Assembly: GCA_902384585.1 (NCBI GenBank)
Contig: CABMCJ010000004.1
Coordinates: 634,086 to 698,085, forward strand
Length of the DNA stretch: 64,000 nucleotides
Reading direction: 5' to 3'
Source: Candidatus Anstonella stagnisolia
GTDB lineage: Archaea > Micrarchaeota > Micrarchaeia > Anstonellales > Anstonellaceae
Shown in pieces: positions 8,312-15,879 of this stretch; position 1 is the first letter of the stretch, and the number at the start of each line of letters is the position of its first letter. Below the pieces are notes generated by a model. The model did no database searches. It saw nothing but the letters and a program-made list of their open reading frames with translations, and was not told where the DNA came from. The translations under genes and the position numbers were made by a program.

Positions 8312-8845
8312 GTGCGAGTGGAAATTACACAAGCAGTGGAAAAAATACGCAAGAAGGGGATTTACCTTGTGAAACTTGGCGCAAAGGAGCAGCATGCCGT
8401 GTGCCAGGCAATAGTGCGCCACCTTGGCGAGAAAGTGGGCGCTGGCGTGTACGTGATAGTGGACGGCAAGGCGGACGAGGTACGAAGCGGCCTCAAAAAA
8501 AATGGGGTTGACCCGTCGAAAATACTTTTCATACAGTGCGGCAAAAAAGATGAGGGGCATTTTGAAGATGACAGGGGCATAAGGCATGCGTACACGCCAA
8601 CTGAAATTTCGCTCACTGCCGCTGACGAGATTGCAAGCGGCAAATATGACTATTTGTTTTTCAACTCTGCAACAACGTTCCTTATGCTGCACGACATGGA
8701 AACAACCGGGCGTTTCATGCAGTACATTTTGGGCAAGGTGAAGCTTTTTGGCATAACCGGCATAGTGATTGCGCTCAATGACGGGCATTCGCAGGCGCTC
8801 ATGCCCATGCTTGCGGAGCTTTGCGACGAAGTGCTGGAAATCTGA
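8312..8845 (+). CDS. RecA-like fold protein without a P-loop, second copy
   Basis: 177 residues starting with GTG. It has the alternating strand/helix pattern of a RecA/KaiC core (YDYLFFNSATTFLMLHDMET) but no Walker A motif. It is a paralogue of the protein at 6331-6861. It follows the nitroreductase by six bases. Having two such dead RecA-like proteins flanking one KaiC ATPase suggests that they bind the ATPase or one another. No catalytic function is proposed. Confidence 0.6.
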   Translation: MRVEITQAVEKIRKKGIYLVKLGAKEQHAVCQAIVRHLGEKVGAGVYVIVDGKADEVRSGLKKNGVDPSKILFIQCGKKDEGHFEDDRGIRHAYTPTEISLTAADEIASGKYDYLFFNSATTFLMLHDMETTGRFMQYILGKVKLFGITGIVIALNDGHSQALMPMLAELCDEVLEI

Positions 8846-8920
8846 ATGGGGTTGCACAGCGGGTTAGCTTTTTATTCTTGCAAGGAGAATGCATAACAAT
8901 GCGTAAATGCGGGTTTTTAT

Positions 8921-10675
8921 ATGGGAATGCGCCAGCCGATAGTTGCAGTGATGGGACACGTGGACCACGGGAAGACTTCGCTACTGGACAGGATACGCGA
9001 AACTTCCGTTGCGAAAAAAGAGGCGGGCGCAATCACGCAGCACATTGGCGCAAGCGAAGTGAAGATTGATGAGATACATGAGGTGTGCTCTGAAAGCCTG
9101 CGAAAGACAAAGACGGAGCTGAAAATACCAGGGCTTCTTTTCATAGACACGCCGGGGCATGAGAGCTTCACGAACCTGCGCGAGCGCGGCGGCTCGATTG
9201 CGGACATTGCGATACTTGTTGTGGACGTTATGCAGGGGTTCCAGCCGCAGACTGTTGAGAGCATAAAGATATTGCGCAATTACAAGACTCCTTTTGTGGT
9301 TGCTGCAAACAAAATAGACATGGTGAACGGATGGAAAGCGCAGGGCACTTCGTGCTTCCTGAATTCCCTTGAGGCGCAGAATGCAACTGCGCAGGCAGCC
9401 CTTGACAATGCGCTTTACAACATGGTGGGAAAGCTGGGCGAGCTTGGGATACAGAGCGAACGCTTTGATAGGGTGGAGGATTTCACAAAGCAGATTGGGA
9501 TTGTGCCGGTGTCCGCAAAAACCGGCGAGGGCATAAGCGAGCTGCTTCTTTTCATTGCCGGGCTGTCGCAGAAATTCCTTGAGCAGCAGCTGCGCACTGA
9601 TGCAACGGGCCCTGCAAAAGGCTCAATCCTTGAGGTAAAGGAGGAGAAGGGGATTGGGACAACGCTTGACGTCATAATATACGATGGGGAGCTCAAGAGG
9701 AACGATACGGTAGTATTTGGGACAATAAACGGGGCTGCGCAGACAAAGGTGAGGGGAATACTGCGCCCCAACATCGGCGGCGGGGAAAGATTCGCGAGCG
9801 TGGAGAGCGTGTGCGCTGCTGCCGGAGTGAAGATATTCGGCCCTGGCATGGAAGATGCGGTTGCGGGCTCGCCCATATTGGGGGCGGGAAGCGAAAGCGA
9901 GGAGATAGGCGAGATAAAGGAGATAAGCGAGCAGATAAGGGGCATACTTTTCTCATCCCAAAGCGAGGGGGTTGTGCTAAAGGCGGATACGCTTGGCTCG
10001 CTTGAGGCGCTCCTTAGGATGCTCAAGGAAAAGGGAATTCCGGTAAAGGAGACGGGCATCGGGAAAGTCACAAAGAGGGACGTTGTGAGCGCGAGCGCGG
10101 TTGCTGCAGGCAGCAAATATGTGGGCGTTGTGCTTTCCTTTAATGTGCCCCTTGATGAGGGGGTTGCGCAGGAGGCTGAAGCTTACGGCGTGAAAGTGTT
10201 TGAGTCAAAGATAGTGTATGCGCTCCTTGATGATTATGATGCGTGGATTAAGGAGGAGAAGGAGCGGGAAAAGAAGGAGGCGCTTTGCGTGCTTGCGCTG
10301 CCTGCGAAAATACGCGTGCTGCCCGGATGCACGTTCCGCGAAAGCGGGCCTGCGATATTCGGCGTGGAAGTTCTCGGTGGGAAATTGCGCGCGAAATGCA
10401 GGCTCATGAACAGGAAAGGGGACGAGATTGGCACCATAAAGCTCATGCAGCATGAGAAAAAGCCGATTGAGGAAGCCACACGCGGGATGCAGGTCGCAAT
10501 TTCAGTCGACGGGGCAATATGCGGCAAGAGCTTTGAAGAGGGCGAAGTGCTTTACACCATGATAGGCAGGAAGGAGGCAGAAGAGCTTTCCCAAAAATGC
10601 GCAAGCGAGATGAGCGGCGAATACAACCAGGTGCTAAGCGAGATTCTTGCGATAACAAGCGCGAGCGCGATTTAA
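8921..10675 (+). CDS. infB: Translation initiation factor aIF5B (IF-2 homologue)
   Basis: 584 residues. The G domain begins at once (GHVDHGKTS at 11-19), followed by the archaeal-type switch region, DTPGHESF, and NKIDMV. Domains II to IV match aIF5B/eIF5B and lack the long bacterial N-terminus. It is a GTPase that promotes subunit joining and initiator tRNA placement. ATG at 8921 gives M-G-M-R-Q-P-I-V-A, and the ATG at 8927 is an alternative. It is convergent with the Lrp-like gene, and the two stops abut with no gap. A TATA-like TTTTTATT lies near 8869. Confidence 0.95.
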   Translation: MGMRQPIVAVMGHVDHGKTSLLDRIRETSVAKKEAGAITQHIGASEVKIDEIHEVCSESLRKTKTELKIPGLLFIDTPGHESFTNLRERGGSIADIAILVVDVMQGFQPQTVESIKILRNYKTPFVVAANKIDMVNGWKAQGTSCFLNSLEAQNATAQAALDNALYNMVGKLGELGIQSERFDRVEDFTKQIGIVPVSAKTGEGISELLLFIAGLSQKFLEQQLRTDATGPAKGSILEVKEEKGIGTTLDVIIYDGELKRNDTVVFGTINGAAQTKVRGILRPNIGGGERFASVESVCAAAGVKIFGPGMEDAVAGSPILGAGSESEEIGEIKEISEQIRGILFSSQSEGVVLKADTLGSLEALLRMLKEKGIPVKETGIGKVTKRDVVSASAVAAGSKYVGVVLSFNVPLDEGVAQEAEAYGVKVFESKIVYALLDDYDAWIKEEKEREKKEALCVLALPAKIRVLPGCTFRESGPAIFGVEVLGGKLRAKCRLMNRKGDEIGTIKLMQHEKKPIEEATRGMQVAISVDGAICGKSFEEGEVLYTMIGRKEAEELSQKCASEMSGEYNQVLSEILAITSASAI

Positions 10676-11641
10676 TCAGATGGCAGGGAAGTGCGAATAG
10701 CGGTATTCCTCGTAAATGCGGATTGGCTCCTGCTCAACAAGGTACTTGAAGAATTTGTGCGCGATGTGCTCCTTTATTTTACGAAGCTCCGAGCCTCCTG
10801 AGACTACTGCGTCATAAAAGAAATTGTATTCGCCCACCATGGTGACCACGCGCGTGACCGTGGGCATCGTGGACACGTAGGAAAGCACGCTGTCAAACGT
10901 CTTGGAATCCGGCACGTTGAGCTTCACGTATATGCGGTAGTGGTGCGCCCCGTAAAGGTTAGGGTCGACGCTTATTGAATACCCCTGTATCACGCGGGAC
11001 TTTTCAAGCTGCTTTATGCGGTAGCGTATTGTTTCAGGCGGCATTTTCAGCTTTTTGGACAATTCCAGGTAGGATGCCCGCGCATTTATGCTAAGCGCGG
11101 AGAGTATTTTCGTGTCCTTGTCGTCAAGGATTACCGGCTGGGACTGGATGCCTATTGAAAATATGGGGGCGCGTATTTCCTCGTCGCTTAGGGGCATGCG
11201 AAAACGCAGGGATTTCATGTGCAAAAAGTGGAATTCGTTCACCATGTGGCCGCGCAGCAGGAAATGCACCTGCTGCTGCTTCTCGGCAAGCTCGTATACG
11301 TTTGGTATCACAAAGCCTATCATGAGGTTCCATTTGCCGTCGCACTTGAACAGCATTGAGGGGTTGAGGGCAAGGAGCTTTTTGAAGATGGTTTTTTCCT
11401 GAAGCTCCGAATAGGGGCTTATCTCGTAGCAGAACATGTCGAAGGTGTACCGCAGCTTGGCGCGGTCTATCATCGTTATGAATGCCTTTATGCTGCCCTC
11501 GCGGTAGAGCTTTTGTATGCGGTAATTCAGCCTTTGCTTGGACATGCGCATCTTTTTGGCAAGCGCGCTCAGGGGCATGCGGGAATTGACGTAAAGCTCG
11601 TACATTATGCGCCTGTCTATGTTGTCCAGGTCCTCTCCCAT
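10676..11641 (-). CDS. Double-HTH Lrp/AsnC-like transcriptional regulator
   Basis: 321 residues. Two Lrp-type DNA-binding units are present: residues 5-60 (LDNIDRRIMYELYVNSRMPL, KRMRMSKQRLNYRIQKL-like) and about 175-230 (ILDDKDTKILSALSINARAS, PPETIRYRIKQLEKSRVIQG). Each is followed by a sandwich-like half. It is twice the length of ordinary Lrp proteins and of the same build as the regulators at 44148 and 46858. The minus-strand TATA-like TTTTATTAA near 11668 lies about 26 bases before the ATG, so the mRNA is probably leaderless. The target is not evident. Confidence 0.82.
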   Translation of the reverse strand: MGEDLDNIDRRIMYELYVNSRMPLSALAKKMRMSKQRLNYRIQKLYREGSIKAFITMIDRAKLRYTFDMFCYEISPYSELQEKTIFKKLLALNPSMLFKCDGKWNLMIGFVIPNVYELAEKQQQVHFLLRGHMVNEFHFLHMKSLRFRMPLSDEEIRAPIFSIGIQSQPVILDDKDTKILSALSINARASYLELSKKLKMPPETIRYRIKQLEKSRVIQGYSISVDPNLYGAHHYRIYVKLNVPDSKTFDSVLSYVSTMPTVTRVVTMVGEYNFFYDAVVSGGSELRKIKEHIAHKFFKYLVEQEPIRIYEEYRYSHFPAI

Positions 11642-11744
11642 GCTTTACTTTTGGCTAAAAAAGTTAATAAAAGTTACTATTGGACAAAAATTGCCGTGCA
11701 CAGGCAGCGCCGGCACCACGTAAGAAGCCGTCAAAAAATGAGCG

Positions 11745-11890
11745 GCCGCCCGTGGGAGCGGAAACTGCCCGCAATGCGCGATGGGATGCGCGGGTTTTTC
11801 CATGGCAAAACCTTCCACGCCTGAAGAATGCGCTTTTGGCACGGTTTTTTTTACATGCGGCAAAAAAATAGGTCTTTTTTGCCATGCCAT
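11745..11890. ncRNA. Candidate structured RNA, family unknown
   Basis: An 8-base-pair helix (11751-11758 with 11812-11819, one G-U pair) encloses a second hairpin (CCCGC at 11768 with GCGGG at 11790). An alternative 10-base-pair helix joins 11801-11810 with 11877-11886. The strand is undecided, and the pairings compete in part, as switch-like leaders do. No known family was recognised and no conservation can be checked here. Confidence 0.25.
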
Positions 11891-12018
11891 GGACGAAGGC
11901 AGGCGGCTTGTGGCTGTTTTTACGTAGAGAGGGCGCGTAAAACTTCGCAGCCGGCTTTTATTCTTGGCAAAAAAGCCAGTGTTTGTTACTTCTTTGATGG
12001 AAACTGCGGCGAGAAGCG

Positions 12019-12028
12019 GTATATATGG
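12019..12028 (+). promoter_or_regulatory. TATA box for the small gene at 12091
   Basis: GTATATATGG is a strong archaeal TATA match. A start site about 26 bases downstream (near 12049) leaves a leader of about 40 bases that contains the GGAGGTGA ribosome-binding site. Confidence 0.55.
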
Positions 12029-12090
12029 CGCCACTGTAGCTATTGCGTGATGGGATGAAGGAAAAGAAAGAAAAGCTGGGAGGTGAACAA

Positions 12091-12222
12091 ATGGAAGAAA
12101 CAGAAATGATGGACGCCGGCGTGGTTGCCAAGGCCAACGGCAGGGACGTTGAAGCCATTTTGTCCTCCATAATAAGGTGGAGGGAAACCAAGGGCAGCCG
12201 CTGGATGTTCGAAGTGGATTGA
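12091..12222 (+). CDS. 43-residue protein of unknown function
   Basis: ATG at 12091 is preceded by GGGAGGTGAACAA, a near-perfect ribosome-binding site, and by a strong TATA box near 12020. The peptide begins MEETEMMDAGVVAKANGRDV and ends RWMFEVD. It is acidic at the start with an amphipathic central helix and has no membrane segment. The frame could extend to an ATG at 12055 (twelve Lys/Glu-rich residues more), but the ribosome-binding site would then lie inside it. The family was not recognised. It is isolated, with convergent neighbours on the far side. Confidence 0.6.
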   Translation: MEETEMMDAGVVAKANGRDVEAILSSIIRWRETKGSRWMFEVD

Positions 12223-12319
12223 ATAAGGGAAACAACACCAACAAAAGGGATGAGGGGCAGCGCAAATGCGCTGCCCTGACAATCATCTTGCGGGAAAGAT
12301 ATCCGGGGGATAGCCCAGG

Positions 12320-12565
12320 CTAGGTGAGGATTTTCATCGAGGTGTCGCGGATGAGCACTGCGGCGCCCGCTATTGCAGCCACTATTATGCCGCCGATTAG
12401 CATTGCAAGCGCTGCTGTTTGCCATTTCCCGCGCTGTTCGCCCGGCTGCGTTTGCGCAACCCCGTACACTATGCCGCCGAGGACTATCAGTATCACGGAG
12501 ATTATGGGGGCTATGTTTGAGAGGATAGTTTGCCAGGAAGAAAGCAGGGTTTCAACGTATGCCAA
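12320..12565 (-). CDS. Two-helix membrane protein, VirB2/CedA1-like candidate subunit
   Basis: About 81 residues. Two hydrophobic helices (IAPIISVILIVLGGIVYGVA and AALAMLIGGIIVAAIAGAAV) are joined by a short polar loop (QTQPGEQRGKW), the layout of VirB2/TrbC pilins and of CedA1. The TTG at 12565 follows GGTGGTG at ribosome-binding distance, and GTG at 12571 is an alternative. The longer open frame overlaps the upstream gene. It follows the four-helix membrane gene by 37 bases and lies near VirB6-like and VirB4-like genes, which supports a transfer-machine role (inference). Confidence 0.6.
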   Translation of the reverse strand: MAYVETLLSSWQTILSNIAPIISVILIVLGGIVYGVAQTQPGEQRGKWQTAALAMLIGGIIVAAIAGAAVLIRDTSMKILT

Positions 12566-12602
12566 TTGCACCACCTTTTTGGCTGCAAACTGGGGCTTGC
12601 CC

Positions 12603-13166
12603 TTATTGCAGCTTTGTCTGCATCTGTTTTTGCTGCTCCCTTTTTGCAAAGAAAACGCTCACTGCAACCGCGCCAACAAGGGAGAGCAGGACGCACAGGA
12701 ATACCATTATGAGGGACAGTATGATGTTGAAAAGCGCGCCGCCCACAAGCGAGCCAAACGGCTTCTGCCCGAAGAAGTATGCCGCCACCATAATGATTGC
12801 AGCCGCAAGGGAGCCAAACAGGCCCGCAAGCGCGCCCACGACTGCGCCATCCGACTTTTCAATGGGCTCCTTTGAGAACTTGTGCAGCGCGAATGCACTT
12901 GCACCGCCCCCAAGAACAGGGAAAATGCATACTATCGGAAGGAACAGGAACGTGAGGAACTGCGTGCCTGAAAGGAGCATGTTTGGCACTGATGCAACCA
13001 GGAGGAAAACAGCAATGAGGATTGCGCCGGGGATTGAGCAGCCTGCAACGAGCCCGAGGTGGTGCAATTGCTCTTTTTTGAGAAGATCGGCAGGATTTGG
13101 GACAGGGGAATGCGCCTTTTGGGCGGCTTTGGCGTCTTTTTTTGCCTTTTCCTTCTCTGAGTTCAT
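12603..13166 (-). CDS. Polytopic membrane protein of the transfer-like cluster
   Basis: 187 residues from the ATG at 13166. A Lys/Ala-rich cytoplasmic start (MNSEKEKAKKDAKAAQKAHS) is followed by four hydrophobic helices (about 45-66, 71-97, 110-135, 145-172) and a Gln/Lys tail. Upstream starts are ruled out because they lie on the TATA element at 13211. The family was not recognised. It is co-directional with the VirB2-like gene and separated by 37 bases. It may be an accessory membrane subunit. Confidence 0.65.
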   Translation of the reverse strand: MNSEKEKAKKDAKAAQKAHSPVPNPADLLKKEQLHHLGLVAGCSIPGAILIAVFLLVASVPNMLLSGTQFLTFLFLPIVCIFPVLGGGASAFALHKFSKEPIEKSDGAVVGALAGLFGSLAAAIIMVAAYFFGQKPFGSLVGGALFNIILSLIMVFLCVLLSLVGAVAVSVFFAKREQQKQMQTKLQ

Positions 13167-13210
13167 AATACCGCGTGGATTACTTCGGAAGCGTTTAAAA
13201 CCCTTGCGCC

Positions 13211-13220
13211 AAATATATAC
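13211..13220. promoter_or_regulatory. Near-symmetric TATA element between divergent genes
   Basis: AAATATATAC reads as a TATA box on both strands. On the minus strand the expected start falls near 13188, giving a short leader for the membrane gene at 13166. On the plus strand it falls near 13240, giving a leader of about 17 bases for rpoK that carries an AAGGTG ribosome-binding site. Confidence 0.45.
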
Positions 13221-13256
13221 CATTCTGGGTTAGATTCCGTACTTTAAGGTGTAGAT

Positions 13257-13424
13257 ATGATGAACTTGAGCAAATACGAAAATGCGCGCATAATAGGCGC
13301 GAGGGCAATGCAGCTTGCAAACGGCGCGCCGCCGCTTATTGAGGTTTCGCCATCCGCAAGCGCGATAGAGGTTGCATCCGCAGAGCTTGACGCAGGGATA
13401 ATACCCCTTGTTGTCCTTAGGTAA
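13257..13424 (+). CDS. rpoK: DNA-directed RNA polymerase subunit K (omega homologue)
   Basis: 55 residues. The sequence begins MMNLSKYENARIIGARAMQL and ends LDAGIIPLVVLR. This is the RpoK/Rpb6/omega core, with the K-Y-E-x-A-R-I-I-G-A-R-A-x-Q motif and the C-terminal G-x-I-P-x-x-V-x-R. RpoK helps to clamp and assemble the largest polymerase subunit. It is short, with no N-terminal acidic extension, as is usual in archaea. ATG at 13257 or 13260 follows AAGGTG. It lies on the opposite strand inside the transfer-like cluster, apparently as an unrelated single gene. Confidence 0.92.
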   Translation: MMNLSKYENARIIGARAMQLANGAPPLIEVSPSASAIEVASAELDAGIIPLVVLR

Positions 13425-13426
13425 GG

Positions 13427-14311
13427 CTACTTGAGGAACGGCGCTTTTGAAAGCGCGATTTCCCCAAAAGTGCTATTCTGCAAAAGAAGCACCCTTTTTT
13501 CCGCATCAATAAATGCGATGCCTGCGGGCTTGCCCTGCACGCTTATGGATATTTTGTAGGCGTCCCGCCCAAGGATTTTTTCCATTGAAACATACGCATA
13601 CTCAAGGCGCGTGGTGTAATTTATGCCCAAGCTTTTCTCAGTTACAGTGGTATTTATGCCCCAAACCCAGCCTTCCTTCACTGCGAGCATCCAGGGGGAA
13701 AAAAGGTAGAACGCGCCATCCTGGGTTGTGCTCATGCCGCTTTTCATCCCGCCAACCGCGTTGCCGTTTTTCCCTATGCAAAGCTGGCTTTTGTCCTCGC
13801 CTATTATGAGGTAGCCCGCGCACGATGGGACCTGCACCACAGCATAATGCACATGCACAGGCGTGCCGTTTGAATCCATGGAATACGCGTATTCGCCCTG
13901 CGCAAGGGAAAGCTGCGCTACCTTGGCAAGCGGCTCTTCTGATACGCTCGTTTCAAAAGAAGGGGGCTTTGCCGTGAGGAAGAAATACCCAAAAAAGAGC
14001 AGGTAAAGCGCGGCGGATGCAAGGAATATGCGGACATAGACATTGGAAAGCATGCCTTCTTTTTTTGCAGGCTGCGCAGCCTGGGCTTCTTCGGGTTTCT
14101 TTTTTTGGGCATATGAAAAAACCTTGCCCGCAAACGCCCCGAGCTCCTCTTTTATGCCGTGCTTTTTTCCCTCTTCGCTTCGCATCTGCTGGCGGCTTTG
14201 CGTTGAGAATGCAAGCCAGCTTTCTGACATTGCGTCCCTGCACATGAGGTACACAAGCACCGAGAGCATGCCGACTGAGGCAAGCAGGATGCCTACTAGA
14301 GTGATGTCCAT
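13427..14311 (-). CDS. Membrane-anchored protein with an extracellular domain
   Basis: About 294 residues from the ATG at 14311 (MDITLVGILLASVGML). One N-terminal membrane helix is followed by a basic cytoplasmic stretch (SRQQMRSEEGKKHG), a second membrane helix (about 90-115, VRIFLASAALYLLFFGYFFL) and an outer domain of about 180 residues with N-x-T/S sites (NGT, NTT, NYT, NST) and two Cys. The two-helix, large-ectodomain plan could fit a VirB8- or VirB10-like role, but no sequence motif shows it. Its start region overlaps nothing; dcd is 26 bases upstream in the same direction. Confidence 0.65.
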   Translation of the reverse strand: MDITLVGILLASVGMLSVLVYLMCRDAMSESWLAFSTQSRQQMRSEEGKKHGIKEELGAFAGKVFSYAQKKKPEEAQAAQPAKKEGMLSNVYVRIFLASAALYLLFFGYFFLTAKPPSFETSVSEEPLAKVAQLSLAQGEYAYSMDSNGTPVHVHYAVVQVPSCAGYLIIGEDKSQLCIGKNGNAVGGMKSGMSTTQDGAFYLFSPWMLAVKEGWVWGINTTVTEKSLGINYTTRLEYAYVSMEKILGRDAYKISISVQGKPAGIAFIDAEKRVLLLQNSTFGEIALSKAPFLK

Positions 14312-14336
14312 TTTGTCCACTTCTTTTTGCCCGCTT

Positions 14337-14855
14337 CTATTGTTTTTTCGCAATGCTCCCAAAGAGCGCATAGGGCTTTGTGCTTCGCGTTTCGAGCCTC
14401 TCAAAAACAACCTGCGAAATCTTCATCCCCTCTTTTATGGTGATTGCAAACGGGGCGAAATTCACTATTTCAAGCACCTGGTGGTTGCTGGAACCCGGCT
14501 GCACAAGCGAGCTTGTTATGTGCACTGCCAAGCCCATGCGCGCGTAGCGGCTTCGCCCTTCAAGAGAACCCATTATGTCGGGGGGAAGCGTTATTTTTTC
14601 CTTTGTGATGCCAAGGCACATTTCACCCGGTTCCAGTGTGATGCTCTTTTGGCGCACTTCCTTTGTTGCCTCCCGAAAACCCAGGCGGGAGAGGTCCACT
14701 GTTTTTCCCTGCAAATCGTCCTTGAAAACCCAGAATTTTGAGTCAAGGGTTAGGTCCACTCCTGCTGCGCCTATGTCCTCCTCTTTTGGCATTGGCTCTA
14801 TTTGCAAATGCCCTTTCTTAAGAAGCCTCTTTATGTCCTCGTTGGAGAGAATCAT
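14337..14855 (-). CDS. dcd: dCTP deaminase family protein (possibly bifunctional dCTP deaminase/dUTPase)
   Basis: 172 residues. The start MILSNEDIKRLLKKG is the standard Dcd N-terminus. The trimer and active-site region reads GRSRYARMGLAVHITSSLVQ, then PGSSNHQVLEIVNF with the probable catalytic Glu, then EGMKISQVVFE. It converts dCTP to dUTP, or directly to dUMP in the archaeal bifunctional form; sequence alone does not decide. Its start codon overlaps the divergent ATG proposed for the membrane gene at 14854. Its role in nucleotide metabolism appears unrelated to the transfer-like genes. Confidence 0.88.
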   Translation of the reverse strand: MILSNEDIKRLLKKGHLQIEPMPKEEDIGAAGVDLTLDSKFWVFKDDLQGKTVDLSRLGFREATKEVRQKSITLEPGEMCLGITKEKITLPPDIMGSLEGRSRYARMGLAVHITSSLVQPGSSNHQVLEIVNFAPFAITIKEGMKISQVVFERLETRSTKPYALFGSIAKKQ

Positions 14856-15879
14856 GAAAACCGAGGTAATAACCTCAGTTAAGCTTATAGCAGTTGTCTT
14901 TGAAATTTTTTGGAGGGATATTTTGCAGCCAGCCGGCGGCGAATACACTGCTTCTTTGCTCGTTATTCTAATTTCAATACTGCTTGGTGGGATTGCACTC
15001 GGGGTAGGGCATGCGTTCGGGCTGAAAAAACTCTCGCTTTTTGGGAAAGAGGAGCTTGCGCAGGCGATAATAAGCTCCGCGCTTTTGGGCGCGCTTGCGC
15101 TCATTGTTGCAGGATTGAGCACGGGGGCAGTTGCATTTGGCGCAAAAGGAGGGTGTTATGGGGCTGCGGATGCGCCCGTGATAGATTTTGCTGCGTGCAA
15201 TATGAGGGAAATTTCAAATTCCGCCCTGAACATTTCGCAGCTTGCGTACAAGGCAAGCGCAATAAGCGGGTTTGCGGGGAGCTTGCGCATAAACATCGGG
15301 ATTGCGAGCACGCAGCCGTTTGCATCGCTTTCGCAATCCTCAGGGGAGCTTTTTAGGATGGGCTCGAACTTTTCGCTCCTCTATGCGATAGGCTCTTCGT
15401 GGGAAAGCATTCTTTTGCTCATTTCTGCAAAAGCGCTTACTGTTTTCTTCCCAATAGGGCTTTTGCTTCGCTCGTTTTTCGCAACAAGGAAAGCAGGGGC
15501 TGCGATAATGGGATTGTGCGTCTCGCTTTTTGTTTTCCTGCCGATTTTCCTTGCGGCGTTTTACACTTCCTTTGAGGAGGCGGATTATTTTGCAGCAGCA
15601 CAGGGGGCGCTGAGGGGGTACGATGAAAGATTTTCCTTCCTGCCGCAAATAGACTTGGAAAAAGAGAACTCGCTGAAAAGCGCGATAAATTCGCTTGCAG
15701 AGGGGGACTTTGCATCGCAGACGGATATGCTGTTTGCGCCAATGAGCGCGTATCTTGGCGTTGCGTTCGACTTGCTTGTTTTGTACCCGGTTATTTCGCT
15801 TTTGCTTTCACTTGTGTTTGCGCGGGAGCTTTATGTTGCGCTTGGGGGCTCGCTGCAGTTCTTCTGGAGGGATGCGTGA
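14854..15879 (+). CDS. Polytopic membrane protein, VirB6/CedA-like candidate
   Basis: 341 residues from ATG 14854. About six hydrophobic segments are visible, including LLVILISILLGGIALGVG, IISSALLGALALIVAGL, ESILLLISAKALTVFFPIGL, AGAAIMGLCVSLFVFLPIFL and the C-terminal VAFDLLVLYPVISLLLSLVF. An outer loop carries two Cys and N-x-S sites. The membrane-channel topology and coupling (ATGA at 15876) to a VirB4-like pair suggest the VirB6/CedA position. The ATG overlaps the dcd start. TTG at 14923 with GGAGGG upstream is a good alternative and would remove 23 residues. Confidence 0.7.
   Translation: MKTEVITSVKLIAVVFEIFWRDILQPAGGEYTASLLVILISILLGGIALGVGHAFGLKKLSLFGKEELAQAIISSALLGALALIVAGLSTGAVAFGAKGGCYGAADAPVIDFAACNMREISNSALNISQLAYKASAISGFAGSLRINIGIASTQPFASLSQSSGELFRMGSNFSLLYAIGSSWESILLLISAKALTVFFPIGLLLRSFFATRKAGAAIMGLCVSLFVFLPIFLAAFYTSFEEADYFAAAQGALRGYDERFSFLPQIDLEKENSLKSAINSLAEGDFASQTDMLFAPMSAYLGVAFDLLVLYPVISLLLSLVFARELYVALGGSLQFFWRDA

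Larger units (their letters stand above)
11642..12054. other. Intergenic stretch without a convincing protein gene
   Basis: About 410 bases separate the Lrp-like gene from the small gene at 12091. Minus-strand open frames crossing it have poor composition and run over the TATA box near 12020, so they are rejected. The stretch holds two inverted repeats: CGTGGGAG (11751) with CTTCCACG (11812), and CATGGCAAAA (11801) with TTTTGCCATG (11877). These suggest RNA structure. No tRNA, rRNA or recognisable SRP/RNase P RNA motif was found. Confidence 0.5.

Noticed and set aside
7811-8857. Minus-strand open frame of 348 codons
   Set aside because: Shadow of the nitroreductase and RecA-like genes, with no family features.
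11645-12286. Long minus-strand open frame of about 213 codons over the intergenic stretch
   Set aside because: It crosses the TATA box and ribosome-binding site of the small plus-strand gene, has odd Phe/Pro/Leu-rich composition and no start signal.
12320-12649. Longer version of the VirB2-like protein starting at 12649
   Set aside because: It would overlap the upstream membrane gene by 47 bases with a Cys/Lys-rich start; GGTGGTG before TTG 12565 gives a better start.
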